From contig NZ_QJTF01000001.1 of assembly GCF_003217235.1 (NCBI RefSeq), positions 62,001 through 126,000 of the forward strand: DNA of 64,000 nt, given 5' to 3'. Shown here one piece after another: positions 45,535-53,860 of the stretch. Position 1 is the first letter of the stretch, and the number at the start of each line of letters is the position of its first letter. This DNA comes from Paramesorhizobium leguminum (GTDB lineage Bacteria > Pseudomonadota > Alphaproteobacteria > Rhizobiales > Rhizobiaceae). The notes under the pieces are model-generated. The model worked only from the letters and a program-made list of their open reading frames with translations. It did no database searches and was not told the origin of the DNA. Made by a program: the position numbers and the translations under genes.

Positions 45535-47406
45535 CTATCGCCGCCCGAACAGGCGCTCGATATCGTTGAGTTTCAGTTCAATATAAGTCGGACGCCCGTG
45601 ATTGCACGTGCCGGAGCCCGGCGTCGCCTCCATCTGGCGCAACAATGCGTTCATTTCTTCCGGCTTCAAACGCCGCCCCGAACGCACCGAGCCATGGCAG
45701 GCCATGGTCGCGGCGACATGGTCGAGCATGGCTTTCAGCCCGTCGGAGGTGTCGTGCTCGGCGATCTCGTCCGAGAGATCGCGGATGAGCTGCTGCGTGT
45801 CCGTCTCGCCCAGCATGGCCGGCGTCTCGCGCACCATGATCGCGCCCGGACCGAACAGCTCTATGCCGAGGCCGAAGCGCGCGAGCGTTTCCGCATGAGC
45901 AGCCAGCCGCTCCGCATCCTCTTCCGGCAGATCGACGATCTCGGGGATGAGCAGCATCTGCGCGGGCAGGGGCCGGGAATGCAGCGCATTTTTCAGCGCC
46001 TCATAGACCAGCCGCTCATGCGCCGCATGCTGATCGACGATGACGAGGCTGTCGTCCGTCTGCGCCACGATGTAATTGGCATGGATCTGCGCCCGCGCCG
46101 CACCCAGCGGCGCGGCAAGGAGGTCCGCCGGGGCCTCCTCGATCATTGCCCGCGCATCGGCGCTGGGCGTCGCCACGCCTTCAAACGCAGCCTGCGCGCT
46201 TTCGCCGAAACCCATGTCCATTTCGAGCGGGCGATAGGGCGCCGTGGCCGGCGACCATTCGGTGCGTGGCCGGGGAGGGGCACTCCAATTGCCGGACTGA
46301 TAAGCCGGGGCTCGATAAGGCGCGGCCTGCGGGGAAGGCGCGTCTCCCGCGCCGAACCCTTCCGCCCGGAAAGCCTGCATCATCGCCTCCGCCCCGCTGG
46401 TGGCCGCGCGGATGCCTGATTGCGAAAGCGCCTGCTTGATCGCGCCGACGATCAGCCCGCGCACCAGCCCCGGATCGCGGAAGCGCACATCCGCCTTCGC
46501 CGGATGCACGTTGACATCGACCAGTTCCGGATCGAGCGTCAGGAACAGCACCGCCACGGCATGGCGGTCACGGGCGATGACATCCGCATAAGCGCCGCGG
46601 ATCGCGCCCCATATCTGCTTGTCGCGCACGGGCCGCCCGTTGACATAGGCGAACTGATGCAGCGCATTGCCGCGATTGAACGACGGGATGCCCGCGAACC
46701 CCGCCAGCCGCACCCCGTCGCGCTCTGCATCGATGGCGATGGCATTCTCGGAAAACTCTTTCCCAAGAACCTGCGCGATTCGCTCCAGCATCCCCTCGCT
46801 GCCAACCCCGGTCGCGGGGAGTTCCAGCGGCGTGCGGTCGCTGCCCGCAAGCGCGAAGCGGATATGTGGAAATGCAATCGCGACCCGCTTGACCACATCG
46901 CCGACTGCCATGGCTTCCGCCCGGTCGGTCTTCATGAATTTCAGCCGCGCCGGGGTGGCGTAGAACAGGTCGCGCACCTCCGCGATGGTGCCCTGGTTGA
47001 GCGCCGCCGGGCGCGGCCCATCCATGCGCCCGCCGGTGACGGTGATCTCGAACCCCGATTCCGCTTCCTGCGTCCGTGATTTCAACGACAGCCGCGACAC
47101 CGAGCCGATGGAAGGCAGCGCCTCGCCGCGAAAGCCGAGCGCGCGGATATCGTGCACATCGTCGGTGAGCTTCGAGGTGCAATGCCGCGAGACGGCCAGC
47201 GGCAATTCGCCCGCCGGAATGCCCGCGCCATTGTCGGTGACGCGGATCAACGTCTTGCCGCCCCCCGCCGTCACCACCTCGATGCGCGTTGCCCCGGCAT
47301 CGATGGCGTTTTCGACAAGCTCTTTCACCACGCTGGCAGGCCGCTCGATAACCTCGCCCGCCGCGATCTGGTTGATGATGGTTTCGCTTAATTGCCGGAT
47401 CGTCAT
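45535..47406 (-). CDS. mutL: DNA mismatch repair protein MutL
   Basis: 623 residues from the ATG at 47406 ([20 protein letters not shown]). The GHKL ATPase motifs are [26 protein letters not shown] and [13 protein letters not shown] [16 protein letters not shown]. The linker (about residues 335-440) is Pro/Ala-rich. The C-terminal dimerisation domain carries the endonuclease motif DQHAxxExxxxE (in [14 protein letters not shown]) and the C-x-HGRP zinc-site motif [11 protein letters not shown], so it is a nicking MutL, consistent with the absence of MutH in this group. DUF2093 follows 33 bases downstream. Confidence 0.95.
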   Translation of the reverse strand: MTIRQLSETIINQIAAGEVIERPASVVKELVENAIDAGATRIEVVTAGGGKTLIRVTDNGAGIPAGELPLAVSRHCTSKLTDDVHDIRALGFRGEALPSIGSVSRLSLKSRTQEAESGFEITVTGGRMDGPRPAALNQGTIAEVRDLFYATPARLKFMKTDRAEAMAVGDVVKRVAIAFPHIRFALAGSDRTPLELPATGVGSEGMLERIAQVLGKEFSENAIAIDAERDGVRLAGFAGIPSFNRGNALHQFAYVNGRPVRDKQIWGAIRGAYADVIARDRHAVAVLFLTLDPELVDVNVHPAKADVRFRDPGLVRGLIVGAIKQALSQSGIRAATSGAEAMMQAFRAEGFGAGDAPSPQAAPYRAPAYQSGNWSAPPRPRTEWSPATAPYRPLEMDMGFGESAQAAFEGVATPSADARAMIEEAPADLLAAPLGAARAQIHANYIVAQTDDSLVIVDQHAAHERLVYEALKNALHSRPLPAQMLLIPEIVDLPEEDAERLAAHAETLARFGLGIELFGPGAIMVRETPAMLGETDTQQLIRDLSDEIAEHDTSDGLKAMLDHVAATMACHGSVRSGRRLKPEEMNALLRQMEATPGSGTCNHGRPTYIELKLNDIERLFGRR

Positions 47407-47478
47407 GGGAAGCTTATAGGCGGATTCGCGGGAGGGCGGAAAGGGAAGGCTTTGAAGCGGGTTTTCCTGCGGGCTGGC

Positions 47479-47629
47479 GCCCTCCTTCCCCCTTGCGGGG
47501 AAGGTGCCCGCATTAGCGGGCGGATGGGGGTGGTGACGGTTGCGCACCATCGGCAATCATACGCGCTGCCTTTACCACCCCCACCCGACCCTACGGGCCA
47601 CCCTCCCCGCAAGGGGGAGGGAGGGCGCG
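47479..47629. repeat. Palindromic repeat, family C, copy 3
   Basis: Arms CCCTCCTTCCCCCTTGCGGG and the complement CCCGCAAGGGGGAGGGAGGG, with inner GCGGATGGGGGTGGTGACG and CCACCCCCACCCGACC. It lies in the 261-base gap upstream of mutL. Confidence 0.85.
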
Positions 47630-47667
47630 AGCCGCGCTGCCCGCCATTCTTTCCTATCTAAAATCTG

Positions 47668-48129
47668 CTACCCCCGCCCGCGATAAGACGGCACCCCCGT
47701 CTCCGGCACCCATGCCCCCACCGGCGGCGTGCCCGTCTGCCAGAACACATCGATCGGAATCCCGCCGCGCGGATACCAATAGCCGCCGATACGCAGCCAC
47801 AACGGCTTTGTCGCCTCGACAATCCTTCTCCCGATCTCAAGCGTGCAATCCTCATGGAACGCGCCGTGATTGCGGAACGAGAACAGGAACAGCTTCAGCG
47901 ATTTCGATTCCACCAGCCGCTCATCTGGCGCATAGTCGATGACGATATGCGCGAAATCCGGTTGCCCGGTCATCGGGCAGAGCGAGGTGAATTCCGGGCA
48001 GGTAAAGCGCACGATCGCCGGCGGTCCTTCGCGGCGCGTGTAGGGAACGGTTTCCAGCACGGCTTCCTCGGGCGAGGATGCAATCTCGGCCTTCGTACCC
48101 AGTTGGGTCAATCCTTGAACATCTGTCAT
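47668..48129 (-). CDS. queF: NADPH-dependent preQ0 reductase QueF (type I)
   Basis: 153 residues, the type I length. It reduces 7-cyano-7-deazaguanine to 7-aminomethyl-7-deazaguanine in queuosine synthesis. The catalytic Cys and Asp are in [16 protein letters not shown], the NADPH-binding E-S-K-S-L-K motif in [16 protein letters not shown], and HEDC follows. I see no clear preQ1 riboswitch in the 160 bases upstream. No other que gene is near. Confidence 0.95.
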   Translation of the reverse strand: MTDVQGLTQLGTKAEIASSPEEAVLETVPYTRREGPPAIVRFTCPEFTSLCPMTGQPDFAHIVIDYAPDERLVESKSLKLFLFSFRNHGAFHEDCTLEIGRRIVEATKPLWLRIGGYWYPRGGIPIDVFWQTGTPPVGAWVPETGVPSYRGRG

Positions 48130-48291
48130 GGGGTTTCCTTCAAAGATATCTTCATTGACGCCCGCAATGACACCGAATGATCGGATCCCGCAAGCCTTGT
48201 TCCTGAAACGAACCGATCACATATTCATTCGGCGCGCCGCCCGGCCTATTGGTCGGCGCCGTCACTCCAGGATTCCTCCCAAACCGAAAGA

Positions 48292-48804
48292 ATGAGCATG
48301 TCCCTGTCGCTTTATGACATCACCGTCCCCGTCTTCCTGCGGGCGTTCGCAAACTTGAGCGAAATCCTGGAAAAAGGCCGCGCATTCGCGGAAGAGAAGG
48401 GCATCCCCCATGCCGACCTGCTCGAAGCGCGGCTCTTCCCCGACATGGCGCCGCTCACCGCCCAGATCCAGCGCGCCAGCGACACCGCCAAATTCGCCGC
48501 CGTCCGCGTCGCGCAAGTTGAGACTGTGTCGATGGAGGACAGCGAGGTGAGCTTTGACGATTTGCAGGCGCGCATCGCGAAAACCGTAGCCTTCCTGAAG
48601 GCGGTGCCGGCCCATGCGATGGACGGGCGCGAGGAGGCGGAAGTGGAACTGCGGACGAGCCAGGGTTCGAAGACCTTCACCGCCCGCGACTACGTGCTGG
48701 GCTTCGCCATCCCCAATTTCTACTTCCACGTCACCACCGCCTACGACATCCTGCGCCACAAGGGCGTGCCGCTCGGCAAGCTGGATTATCTCGGACGGGA
48801 GTAA
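48292..48804 (+). CDS. DUF1993 domain-containing protein
   Basis: 170 residues. The sequence SLYDITVPVFLRAFANLSEI, LFPDMAPLTAQIQRASDTAK and FAIPNFYFHVTTAYDILRHKGV is characteristic of DUF1993, a four-helix DinB-like fold. The conserved His residues could bind metal as in DinB relatives, but no activity is established. A GGAGCGGGC hairpin separates it from the convergent ridA. Confidence 0.9.
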   Translation: MSMSLSLYDITVPVFLRAFANLSEILEKGRAFAEEKGIPHADLLEARLFPDMAPLTAQIQRASDTAKFAAVRVAQVETVSMEDSEVSFDDLQARIAKTVAFLKAVPAHAMDGREEAEVELRTSQGSKTFTARDYVLGFAIPNFYFHVTTAYDILRHKGVPLGKLDYLGRE

Positions 48805-48814
48805 GGACGTTTCC

Positions 48815-48840
48815 GGAGCGGGCGTCGTAAAGCCCGCTCC
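48815..48840. terminator. Bidirectional hairpin between DUF1993 and ridA genes
   Basis: GGAGCGGGC pairs perfectly with GCCCGCTCC around GTCGTAAA. It lies between the two convergent stop codons. There is no T run, so efficiency is uncertain. Confidence 0.6.
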
Positions 48841-48852
48841 GCTGCCACAGCC

Positions 48853-49248
48853 TCAAGCCGCCTTCGGAATCCGCGCGATCACCTTGATCTCGAAATCAAA
48901 CCCGGCAAGCCAGTTGACGCCGATTGCCGTCCAGTTGGGATAAGGCTTCTGGCTGAAAATCCGGTTCTTCACCTCCATGATTGTACCGAACTGGCTTTCA
49001 GGATCGGTATGAAACGTGGTCACATCAACGATATCGTCAAACGTGCAGCCCGCTGCCTTCAACGTCGCTTCCAGATTTTCGAACGCCAGTTCCACTTGGG
49101 CGCGGAAATCAGGCTCCGGCGATCCATCGGCGCGGCTGCCGACCTGACCCGAAACGAACAGCAAATCGCCAGAGCGGATAGCGGCGGAATAGCCGTGCTC
49201 CTCGTAAAGGGCGTGACGGTTGGCGGGAAAAACGGCATTGCGGGTCAT
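48853..49248 (-). CDS. RidA family enamine/imine deaminase-like protein
   Basis: 131 residues. RidA-like features are SGDLLFVSGQVGSRADGSPE, FENLEATLKAAGCTFDDIV and NWTAIGVNWLAGFDFEIKVI. Archetypal RidA uses an Arg in the segment corresponding to the RxxxEV/IE end; here the residue is less clear, so it may belong to a Rid1-7 subgroup rather than the housekeeping form. It has an unusual regulatory region: three copies of a palindrome between 49300 and 49365, the nearest 52 bases before the start, suggesting tight repression by a TetR-type factor. Confidence 0.88.
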   Translation of the reverse strand: MTRNAVFPANRHALYEEHGYSAAIRSGDLLFVSGQVGSRADGSPEPDFRAQVELAFENLEATLKAAGCTFDDIVDVTTFHTDPESQFGTIMEVKNRIFSQKPYPNWTAIGVNWLAGFDFEIKVIARIPKAA

Positions 49249-49299
49249 GTCTTTAAATCCTTTGTTCGCTCAGCGTCTGTTCATCATCGTGAACATCTG

Positions 49300-49365
49300 A
49301 TATACGCTGCGTATGTGAGATAGAAACATACGGCCCGTATGTCAACTCATATACGATCCGTATTT
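49300..49365. promoter_or_regulatory. Array of three matching palindromic operators upstream of ridA
   Basis: Sites at 49300-49316, 49326-49342 and 49349-49365 share the 17-base form AyATACG-N3-CGTATkT (ATATACGCTGCGTATGT, ACATACGGCCCGTATGT, ATATACGATCCGTATTT). Centre spacing is 26 and 23 bases. The form is typical of dimeric TetR-family repressors. No regulator gene lies beside it in the window. Confidence 0.75.
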
Positions 49366-49609
49366 GAAAATGAGCATCGAAGGCAGTGGAGGCGTTCCGG
49401 GCGTTGGCGAGCGGGTTGTCGGAGGCGGCGGTTCGCGTCGATTGCTTTTAACTATGGGGTGGCTTGAAGACATGAACAGAGGCTGTCGGCTTGCGGTTGC
49501 TAGAACTCGGTGACTTCGCCTGCGGCTCGATAAATCGTGATCCTGGAATCGGGCCCGGATGACGAGCGGAAGCCCGAATGAATCTCACTCGGACTTAGCA
49601 TTATTCATA
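49366..49609. other. Gene-free stretch next to the operator array
   Basis: A TetR-type regulator gene would be expected here, divergent from ridA. An ATG at 49371 opens a frame of only 47 codons (to 49514) with no resemblance to TetR. The rest shows no gene. A lost or deleted regulator is one possible reading. Confidence 0.4.
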
Positions 49610-49738
49610 CTATTGAAAATCGTTGTCGAAGGAGGACGGTCGGTCCGACCTCAGCAGCACACCGATCCAGACGGCAACGGTGGCGATGGTCAGTCCAATG
49701 GACACGACGGACAATAGGCCGTGGATGAGATCAAGCAC
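49610..49738 (-). CDS. Small single-pass membrane protein (42 residues)
   Basis: A GTG at 49738 opens 42 codons starting VLDLIHGLLSVVSIGLTI, a hydrophobic helix (about residues 3-28, continuing ATVAVWIGVLL) followed by a polar tail RSDRPSSFDNDFQ. GGAG overlaps the stop codon of the preceding 55-residue gene and lies close to the start, suggesting coupled translation. No family recognised. Too short to be sure, but hydropathy and context support it. Confidence 0.5.
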   Translation of the reverse strand: MLDLIHGLLSVVSIGLTIATVAVWIGVLLRSDRPSSFDNDFQ

Positions 49739-49743
49739 GACTC

Positions 49744-49911
49744 CTATGCTTCCGATTTCCGCTCACCTTCCGCGAGCGCTTTCACAAGCGCCATTGCTTC
49801 TTCTCGTTTCGCCGGGTCTGATATCCGAAGGAAGGCCTGAATGAGGGTGCGGCCTTCCTCGGCGGACGGCATATCGAGCGAGGTCGAAATTTCTTCTGTC
49901 TGTAACGTCAT
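49744..49911 (-). CDS. Small protein resembling the C-terminal end of an HTH regulator (55 residues)
   Basis: The ATG at 49911 is preceded by GGTGGGG at good spacing. The second half, LIQAFLRISDPAKREEAMAL followed by VKALAEGE, resembles the short C-terminal helix found after Xre-type helix-turn-helix domains in alphaproteobacterial regulators, but no HTH is encoded here. It may be a truncated regulator, or an independent small protein. The 42-residue membrane protein follows after five bases. Confidence 0.55.
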   Translation of the reverse strand: MTLQTEEISTSLDMPSAEEGRTLIQAFLRISDPAKREEAMALVKALAEGERKSEA

Positions 49912-50027
49912 TTTTCCCCACCTGTTTTTGAGATAATCCACAATTTCAGGCGGGTGACGGCAGGCAAAGTTCTGCTATCCTCAGAATCACCCATGATCCG
50001 AGCTCTCACCAGCTTGATTTTGGTCAG

Positions 50028-50060
50028 GCTGCTGACGGCGGTTACGACGCCATCAGCAGC
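50028..50060. other. Inverted repeat upstream of the tandem HTH genes
   Basis: GCTGCTGA-C-GGCG pairs with CGCC-A-TCAGCAGC around GTTACGA. It may be a hairpin in a leader or a remnant terminator. Confidence 0.4.
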
Positions 50061-50081
50061 TATTTCTCATAATAGGCATAT

Positions 50082-50098
50082 TTGCACTTTTTGTGCAA
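50082..50098. promoter_or_regulatory. Palindrome in front of the first HTH gene, likely autoregulatory operator
   Basis: TTGCACTTTTTGTGCAA has 6-base arms around five T and lies 16 bases before the start codon. CATAAT at 50069-50074 could be the -10 box. Binding by the adjacent Xre-type protein is inference from position. Confidence 0.5.
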
Positions 50099-50114
50099 TG
50101 GGGCGATGTGAAAA

Positions 50115-50351
50115 ATGGAAATAACTCCTGCACAAATCCGCGCAGCGCGGGGGCTGCTCGATATTTCTCAGCAGGCGCTGGCAGATTTATCGAAAGTTAG
50201 TTTGCGAACTATCGTGCAGATCGAGCGTGGTAAAAAGGCAGCTTCAGCATCAATCATCCAAGCTATTGCGCTCTCGCTCGAAGCCGCCGGAATAGAATTC
50301 ATCCCTGAAAACGGCGGTGGTCCTGGCGTGAGATTGCGAGGCTCGAAGTAG
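50115..50351 (+). CDS. Small Xre-type HTH protein, tandem copy 1
   Basis: 78 residues. Helix-turn-helix: ITPAQIRAARGLLDISQQAL, ADLSKVSLRTIVQIERGKK. The C-terminal segment EAAGIEFIPENGGGPGVRLR is a known ending of this small regulator family. The next gene encodes a paralogue with the same ending, eight bases downstream, so they form a two-gene unit. No toxin-like partner is adjacent. Probably a self-regulating DNA-binding protein; targets unknown. Confidence 0.83.
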   Translation: MEITPAQIRAARGLLDISQQALADLSKVSLRTIVQIERGKKAASASIIQAIALSLEAAGIEFIPENGGGPGVRLRGSK

Positions 50352-50359
50352 GGGCAAAC

Positions 50360-50611
50360 ATGAATGCGATAACGGGGGCGCAGATTCGTGCGGCAAGGGC
50401 ATTGGTTCGATGGACCGCTGAGAATCTTGCGGATGCTGCAGGCGTAGGTCTTTCGACTATACGCCGTGCGGAGGCAGAAGATGGATTACCATCAATTACC
50501 GCAGCAAATCTGAAACTGATTATGATAACCTTGGAGGGTGCCGGTATAGAATTCATTCCGGAAAATGGCGGCGGTCCCGGCGTGAGATTGCGAGCCCCTC
50601 TGCCTCGATAG
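50360..50611 (+). CDS. Small Xre-type HTH protein, tandem copy 2
   Basis: 83 residues with GTAGGGG ahead of the ATG. It shares AQIRAARAL at the start, an HTH in AENLADAAGVGLSTIRRAEA, and GAGIEFIPENGGGPGVRLR with the preceding gene; the middle has diverged, so the duplication is old. The two proteins could form heterodimers or bind different operators. It reads away from the sugar transporter region. Confidence 0.83.
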   Translation: MNAITGAQIRAARALVRWTAENLADAAGVGLSTIRRAEAEDGLPSITAANLKLIMITLEGAGIEFIPENGGGPGVRLRAPLPR

Positions 50612-50749
50612 GCTTATCAGCAAAGCCTTTGACTTTCCGTGCATTCAATCATTAAAAAGCGATGCGCAGCGTTGGTACACACAATACCAATTCGATGGCT
50701 CAAAGCTCTTGTTTTCTGGGATTTTTGCGGGTGCTTAGGCGGGATGCCC

Positions 50750-51091
50750 TCACTTTCCCCTCATCTGCCGCGCCAGCCCATAAACATTGGCCGACCTCGC
50801 CCCAGACCGGCAATAAGCCAGCACCGGGCCTGCCGCGCTCTCCAGCGCCGCCGCCATGGCGTCGACATCGGCCTGCGTCAGCCCGCCCGGCACGACGGGC
50901 ACATAATGCACTGGAATTCCCGCCTTTTCCGCCACGCTGGCGATTTCCGCGAAGGGGGGCTGGTCGGGGCCTTCACCGTCCGGGCGGTTGCAGATCAGTG
51001 TCTGGTAGCCTGCGGCGGCGATATCGCGGATATCGTCGGGAGAGATTTGGCCGGTGACGGAGAAAGTGTCGTCGATCTGGCGGATGTCCAT
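50750..51091 (-). CDS. TIGR01244-type sulfur transferase / DUF442 phosphatase-like protein
   Basis: 113 residues. The dual-specificity-phosphatase-like fold is shown by the N-terminal MDIRQIDDTFSVTGQISPDD, ICNRPDGEGPDQPPF and the P-loop CRSGARSA (C-x5-R). This is the DUF442 (BLH phosphatase-like) family found alone or fused to beta-lactamase-like persulfide dioxygenases in sulfide metabolism. Here it is a stand-alone gene. A family A repeat lies upstream. Confidence 0.88.
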   Translation of the reverse strand: MDIRQIDDTFSVTGQISPDDIRDIAAAGYQTLICNRPDGEGPDQPPFAEIASVAEKAGIPVHYVPVVPGGLTQADVDAMAAALESAAGPVLAYCRSGARSANVYGLARQMRGK

Positions 51092-51113
51092 TTTGTGCTT
51101 CCTTGGGATTGAG

Positions 51114-51160
51114 CACGATCCCGAAAGTTGGACTTTTCGGATAAGATCATGCGGCTAAAA
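51114..51160. repeat. Palindromic repeat, family A, copy 10 (shortened core)
   Basis: GCACGATCCCGAAAGTTGGAC and TTTTCGGATAAGATCATGCGG; the core AAAGTTGGACTTTT has lost three bases relative to other copies. Confidence 0.75.
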
Positions 51161-51375
51161 CGATTGCGACTGTTCCTTGGTTCGCACAATATGAAATGTT
51201 TGGCGGCATGAAAAGTGCTTGGCGCCAATACTTGAGGCACGAGATCGCCTTTTCCGGCGCTAACCCTCCCTTCATCACGGGCAAAAAATTCAATCGATAT
51301 TATCAAATCAATCAATTATGGTCGTTACCGGAGGCGAGGAAGGGCCGGGGTCGAGGTGACCTCGGGCCTGGCATT
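51161..51375. other. Leader/promoter stretch before the sugar-binding protein gene
   Basis: No convincing gene. An AT-rich block around 51285-51325 with repeated ATCAAT-like words (ATTATCAAATCAATCAATTA) is the likeliest promoter or regulator site for the ABC transporter operon. Confidence 0.35.
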
Positions 51376-51415
51376 ATTCGCATGATTTTGTCCGAAACCT
51401 TTTCGGGATCATGCT
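51376..51415 (-). repeat. Palindromic repeat, family A, copy 11 (reverse orientation)
   Basis: Read on the minus strand it gives GCATGATCCCGAAAAGG and TTCGGACAAAATCATGCG. It lies 30 bases ahead of the binding-protein start codon. Confidence 0.7.
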
Positions 51416-51444
51416 TTTGGGGCCTTACAACAGGGAGTACTCTT

Positions 51445-52698
51445 ATGCGCAAGTTTTTATCGACAGCCGTGATTACGGCCTTGATGGCCGGCACGGTTTC
51501 GTTTGCTCAGGCTCAGGAAAAGCAGAGCGTCGAGGTTCTGCATTGGTGGACGTCGGGCGGCGAGGCCGCGGCACTCAACGTTCTGAAGAAGGATCTGGAA
51601 AAGCAGAACATCGGCTGGGTCGATATGCCGGTTGCCGGCGGCAGCGGCGTTCAGGCCATGACGGTGCTGCGCGCCCGCGTCACCGCCGGAGATCCGCCCA
51701 CGGCGGTGCAGCTTCTGGGCTTCGACATCATCGATTGGGCCAAGCAGGGCGTGCTCGGCAATCTCGATTCCGTGGCGGACAAGGAAGGCTGGGGCAAGGT
51801 CGTCCCGGATGCGCTGCAGAAATTCGCCAAATATGACGGCCACTGGATCGCCGCTCCGGTCGATATCCACTCGACGAACTGGATGTGGATCAACAAGGCC
51901 GCGCTCGACAAGGCCGGCGGCAAGGTGCCGCAGACCTGGGACGAGCTGATCGCGCTTCTCGACAATTTCAAGAAGCAGGGCATCGTTCCCATTGCCCATG
52001 GCGGCCAGCCCTGGCAGGATTCGACGGTTTTCGAAGCGGTCGCGCTGTCCTTCGGCGATGATTTCTACAAGAAGGCCTTCATCGATCTGGACCCGGCCAC
52101 GCTCGGCTCCGACACGATGAAGCAGGTCTTCGACCGCATGACGACGCTGCGCACCTATGTCGACCCGAACTTCTCCGGCCGCGACTGGAATCTGGCTTCG
52201 GCCATGGTGATCGACGGCAAGGCCGGCGTCCAGTTCATGGGCGATTGGGCCAAGGGCGAGTTCTTGAAGGCCGGCAAGGTGCCGGGCAAGGATTTCGTCT
52301 GCGCCCGCTATCCCGGAACGCAGGGCGCGGTGACCTTCAACTCCGACATGTTCGCCATGTTCAACGTCGCCAAGGACAAGGTTCCGGCGCAGATGGCCAT
52401 GGCTTCGGCCATCATGAGCCCGGCATTCCAGGTTGCCTTCAACACCGTCAAGGGCGCGGCCCCCGCGCGCATGGATGTGTCCGACGAGAAGTTCGACGCC
52501 TGCGGCAAGAAGGCCATCGCCGACGTGAAGGCGGCCAATGCGGATGGGCGTATGCTGGGCTCGATGGCGCACGGCTATGCCGACCCGGCTGCAGTAAAGA
52601 ACGCCATCTACGACGTCGTCACCCGCCAGTTCAACGGCGAGCTGACGTCGGAGCAGGCGGTGAAGGAACTGGTCACGGCTGTGGCTGCGGCCCAGTAA
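51445..52698 (+). CDS. Sugar ABC transporter substrate-binding protein (glucose/mannose GtsA-like)
   Basis: 417 residues from the ATG at 51445, supported by GGGAG seven bases upstream. The signal peptide is [20 protein letters not shown], cleaved after AQA. The mature start [21 protein letters not shown] and [21 protein letters not shown] strongly recall GtsA-type glucose/mannose-binding proteins of Pseudomonas and relatives. It captures sugar in the periplasm for the permeases encoded downstream. A family B palindrome separates it from those genes. Sugar specificity is inferred from resemblance only. Confidence 0.92.
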   Translation: MRKFLSTAVITALMAGTVSFAQAQEKQSVEVLHWWTSGGEAAALNVLKKDLEKQNIGWVDMPVAGGSGVQAMTVLRARVTAGDPPTAVQLLGFDIIDWAKQGVLGNLDSVADKEGWGKVVPDALQKFAKYDGHWIAAPVDIHSTNWMWINKAALDKAGGKVPQTWDELIALLDNFKKQGIVPIAHGGQPWQDSTVFEAVALSFGDDFYKKAFIDLDPATLGSDTMKQVFDRMTTLRTYVDPNFSGRDWNLASAMVIDGKAGVQFMGDWAKGEFLKAGKVPGKDFVCARYPGTQGAVTFNSDMFAMFNVAKDKVPAQMAMASAIMSPAFQVAFNTVKGAAPARMDVSDEKFDACGKKAIADVKAANADGRMLGSMAHGYADPAAVKNAIYDVVTRQFNGELTSEQAVKELVTAVAAAQ

Positions 52699-52765
52699 AC
52701 ATAGAAGTGACCGCCGGGGTCTTTGACTCCGGCGGTCTGATATTTGTAGGGATATCCTTGTAATA

Positions 52766-52924
52766 CACCCCCCTCTGCCCTGCCGGGCATCTCCCCCTCA
52801 AGGGGGGAGATTGGCTGATACGGTCTTCGCCGCGCATCCTTCAACGTATGCGATTGATGCCGGGCGTCGATGAAGGCCAATCTCCCCCCTTGAGGGGGAG
52901 ATGCCCGGCAGGGCAGAGGGGGGT
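52766..52924. repeat. Palindromic repeat, family B, copy 5, inside the sugar transporter operon
   Basis: Arms CACCCCCCTCTGCCCTGCC and complement with the CTCCCCCTCAAGGGGGGAG inner motifs. It separates the binding-protein gene from the permease genes, a position in which palindromes stabilise upstream mRNA in other bacteria. Confidence 0.88.
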
Positions 52925-52978
52925 GGAATTAGTCGAAAATATCAAAGAATAAGGCGCTCATGCGCCAAGGTGAGGCGT

Positions 52979-53860
52979 ATGAACTATCGTAACCGCATGC
53001 AGGATTGGTTGCCGAAGCTCGTGGTGAGTCCGAGCTTCTTCCTGATCCTGATCTTCGTTTACGGATTTATCCTCTATACGGGCTATCTCTCGCTGACCGA
53101 CAGCAAGATGCTGCCTTCCTATGGCTTCGTGGGGCTGGAGAACTACCGCAAGCTCTGGATGCTGCCGCAATGGTGGACGGCGATCGAGAATCTCGCCATC
53201 TTCGCCTCGCTCTATATCCTGTTTTCGGTCACCATCGGGCTTGGCCTCGCCATCCTGCTCGACCAGAAGATCCGCGCCGAAGGCCTGCTGCGCCCGATCT
53301 ATCTTTATCCGATGGCGCTGTCCTTCATCGTCACCGGCACGGCCTGGAAATGGTTCCTCGATCCGGGTATCGGGCTGGAAAACACCATGCACCAGCTGGG
53401 CTGGACGAGCTTCAGCTTCACCTGGATCAAGGACCCACAAATGGCGATCTACACCATCGTCATCGCCGCGGTCTGGCAATCCTCTGGCTTCGTCATGGCC
53501 ATGTTCCTGGCGGGGTTGCGCGGCGTCGATAACGAAATCATCAAGGCGGCCCAGATCGACGGCGCTTCGACCGTGACGATCTATCGGCGCATCATCATCC
53601 CGCTGATGCGCCCGGTGTTCCTCTCGGCATTCGTCATCCTCGCCCATCTCGCCATCAAATCCTATGATCTGATCGTGGCGATGACCGGCGGCGGACCGGG
53701 GCAGGCGACCACGCTGCCGGCCAATTTCATGTATTCCTACACCTTCGCCCGCAATTCCATGGGCATCGGCGCCTCGTCGGCCATCATCATGCTGATCATG
53801 ATCTTCTCGATCATCGTCCCCTATCTTTATTCGGAACTGCGCGGGGAGAAGAGCCAATGA
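52979..53860 (+). CDS. Sugar ABC transporter permease, first subunit (GtsB/MalF-like)
   Basis: 293 residues from the ATG at 52979, with AAGGTGAGG just upstream. Six membrane helices are expected. The EAA loop that docks the ATPase is visible as IIKAAQIDGASTVTIYRRII-x-P-L-M. The family B repeat lies between this gene and the binding protein. Its stop overlaps the next start (ATGA). It imports sugar across the inner membrane with the partner permease and ATPase. Confidence 0.93.
   Translation: MNYRNRMQDWLPKLVVSPSFFLILIFVYGFILYTGYLSLTDSKMLPSYGFVGLENYRKLWMLPQWWTAIENLAIFASLYILFSVTIGLGLAILLDQKIRAEGLLRPIYLYPMALSFIVTGTAWKWFLDPGIGLENTMHQLGWTSFSFTWIKDPQMAIYTIVIAAVWQSSGFVMAMFLAGLRGVDNEIIKAAQIDGASTVTIYRRIIIPLMRPVFLSAFVILAHLAIKSYDLIVAMTGGGPGQATTLPANFMYSYTFARNSMGIGASSAIIMLIMIFSIIVPYLYSELRGEKSQ

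Noticed and set aside
48130..48291. preQ1 riboswitch upstream of queF
   Set aside because: I searched for the small preQ1 aptamer pattern in the leader and saw none that I could defend.
49371..49514. 47-codon frame next to the operator array as a remnant TetR gene
   Set aside because: The translated sequence is Gly-rich at first and shows no helix-turn-helix similarity; kept only as an unexplained gap.
51196..51444. N-terminal extension of the sugar-binding protein
   Set aside because: It precedes a clear ribosome-binding site and signal peptide at 51445 and covers a repeat; not coding.
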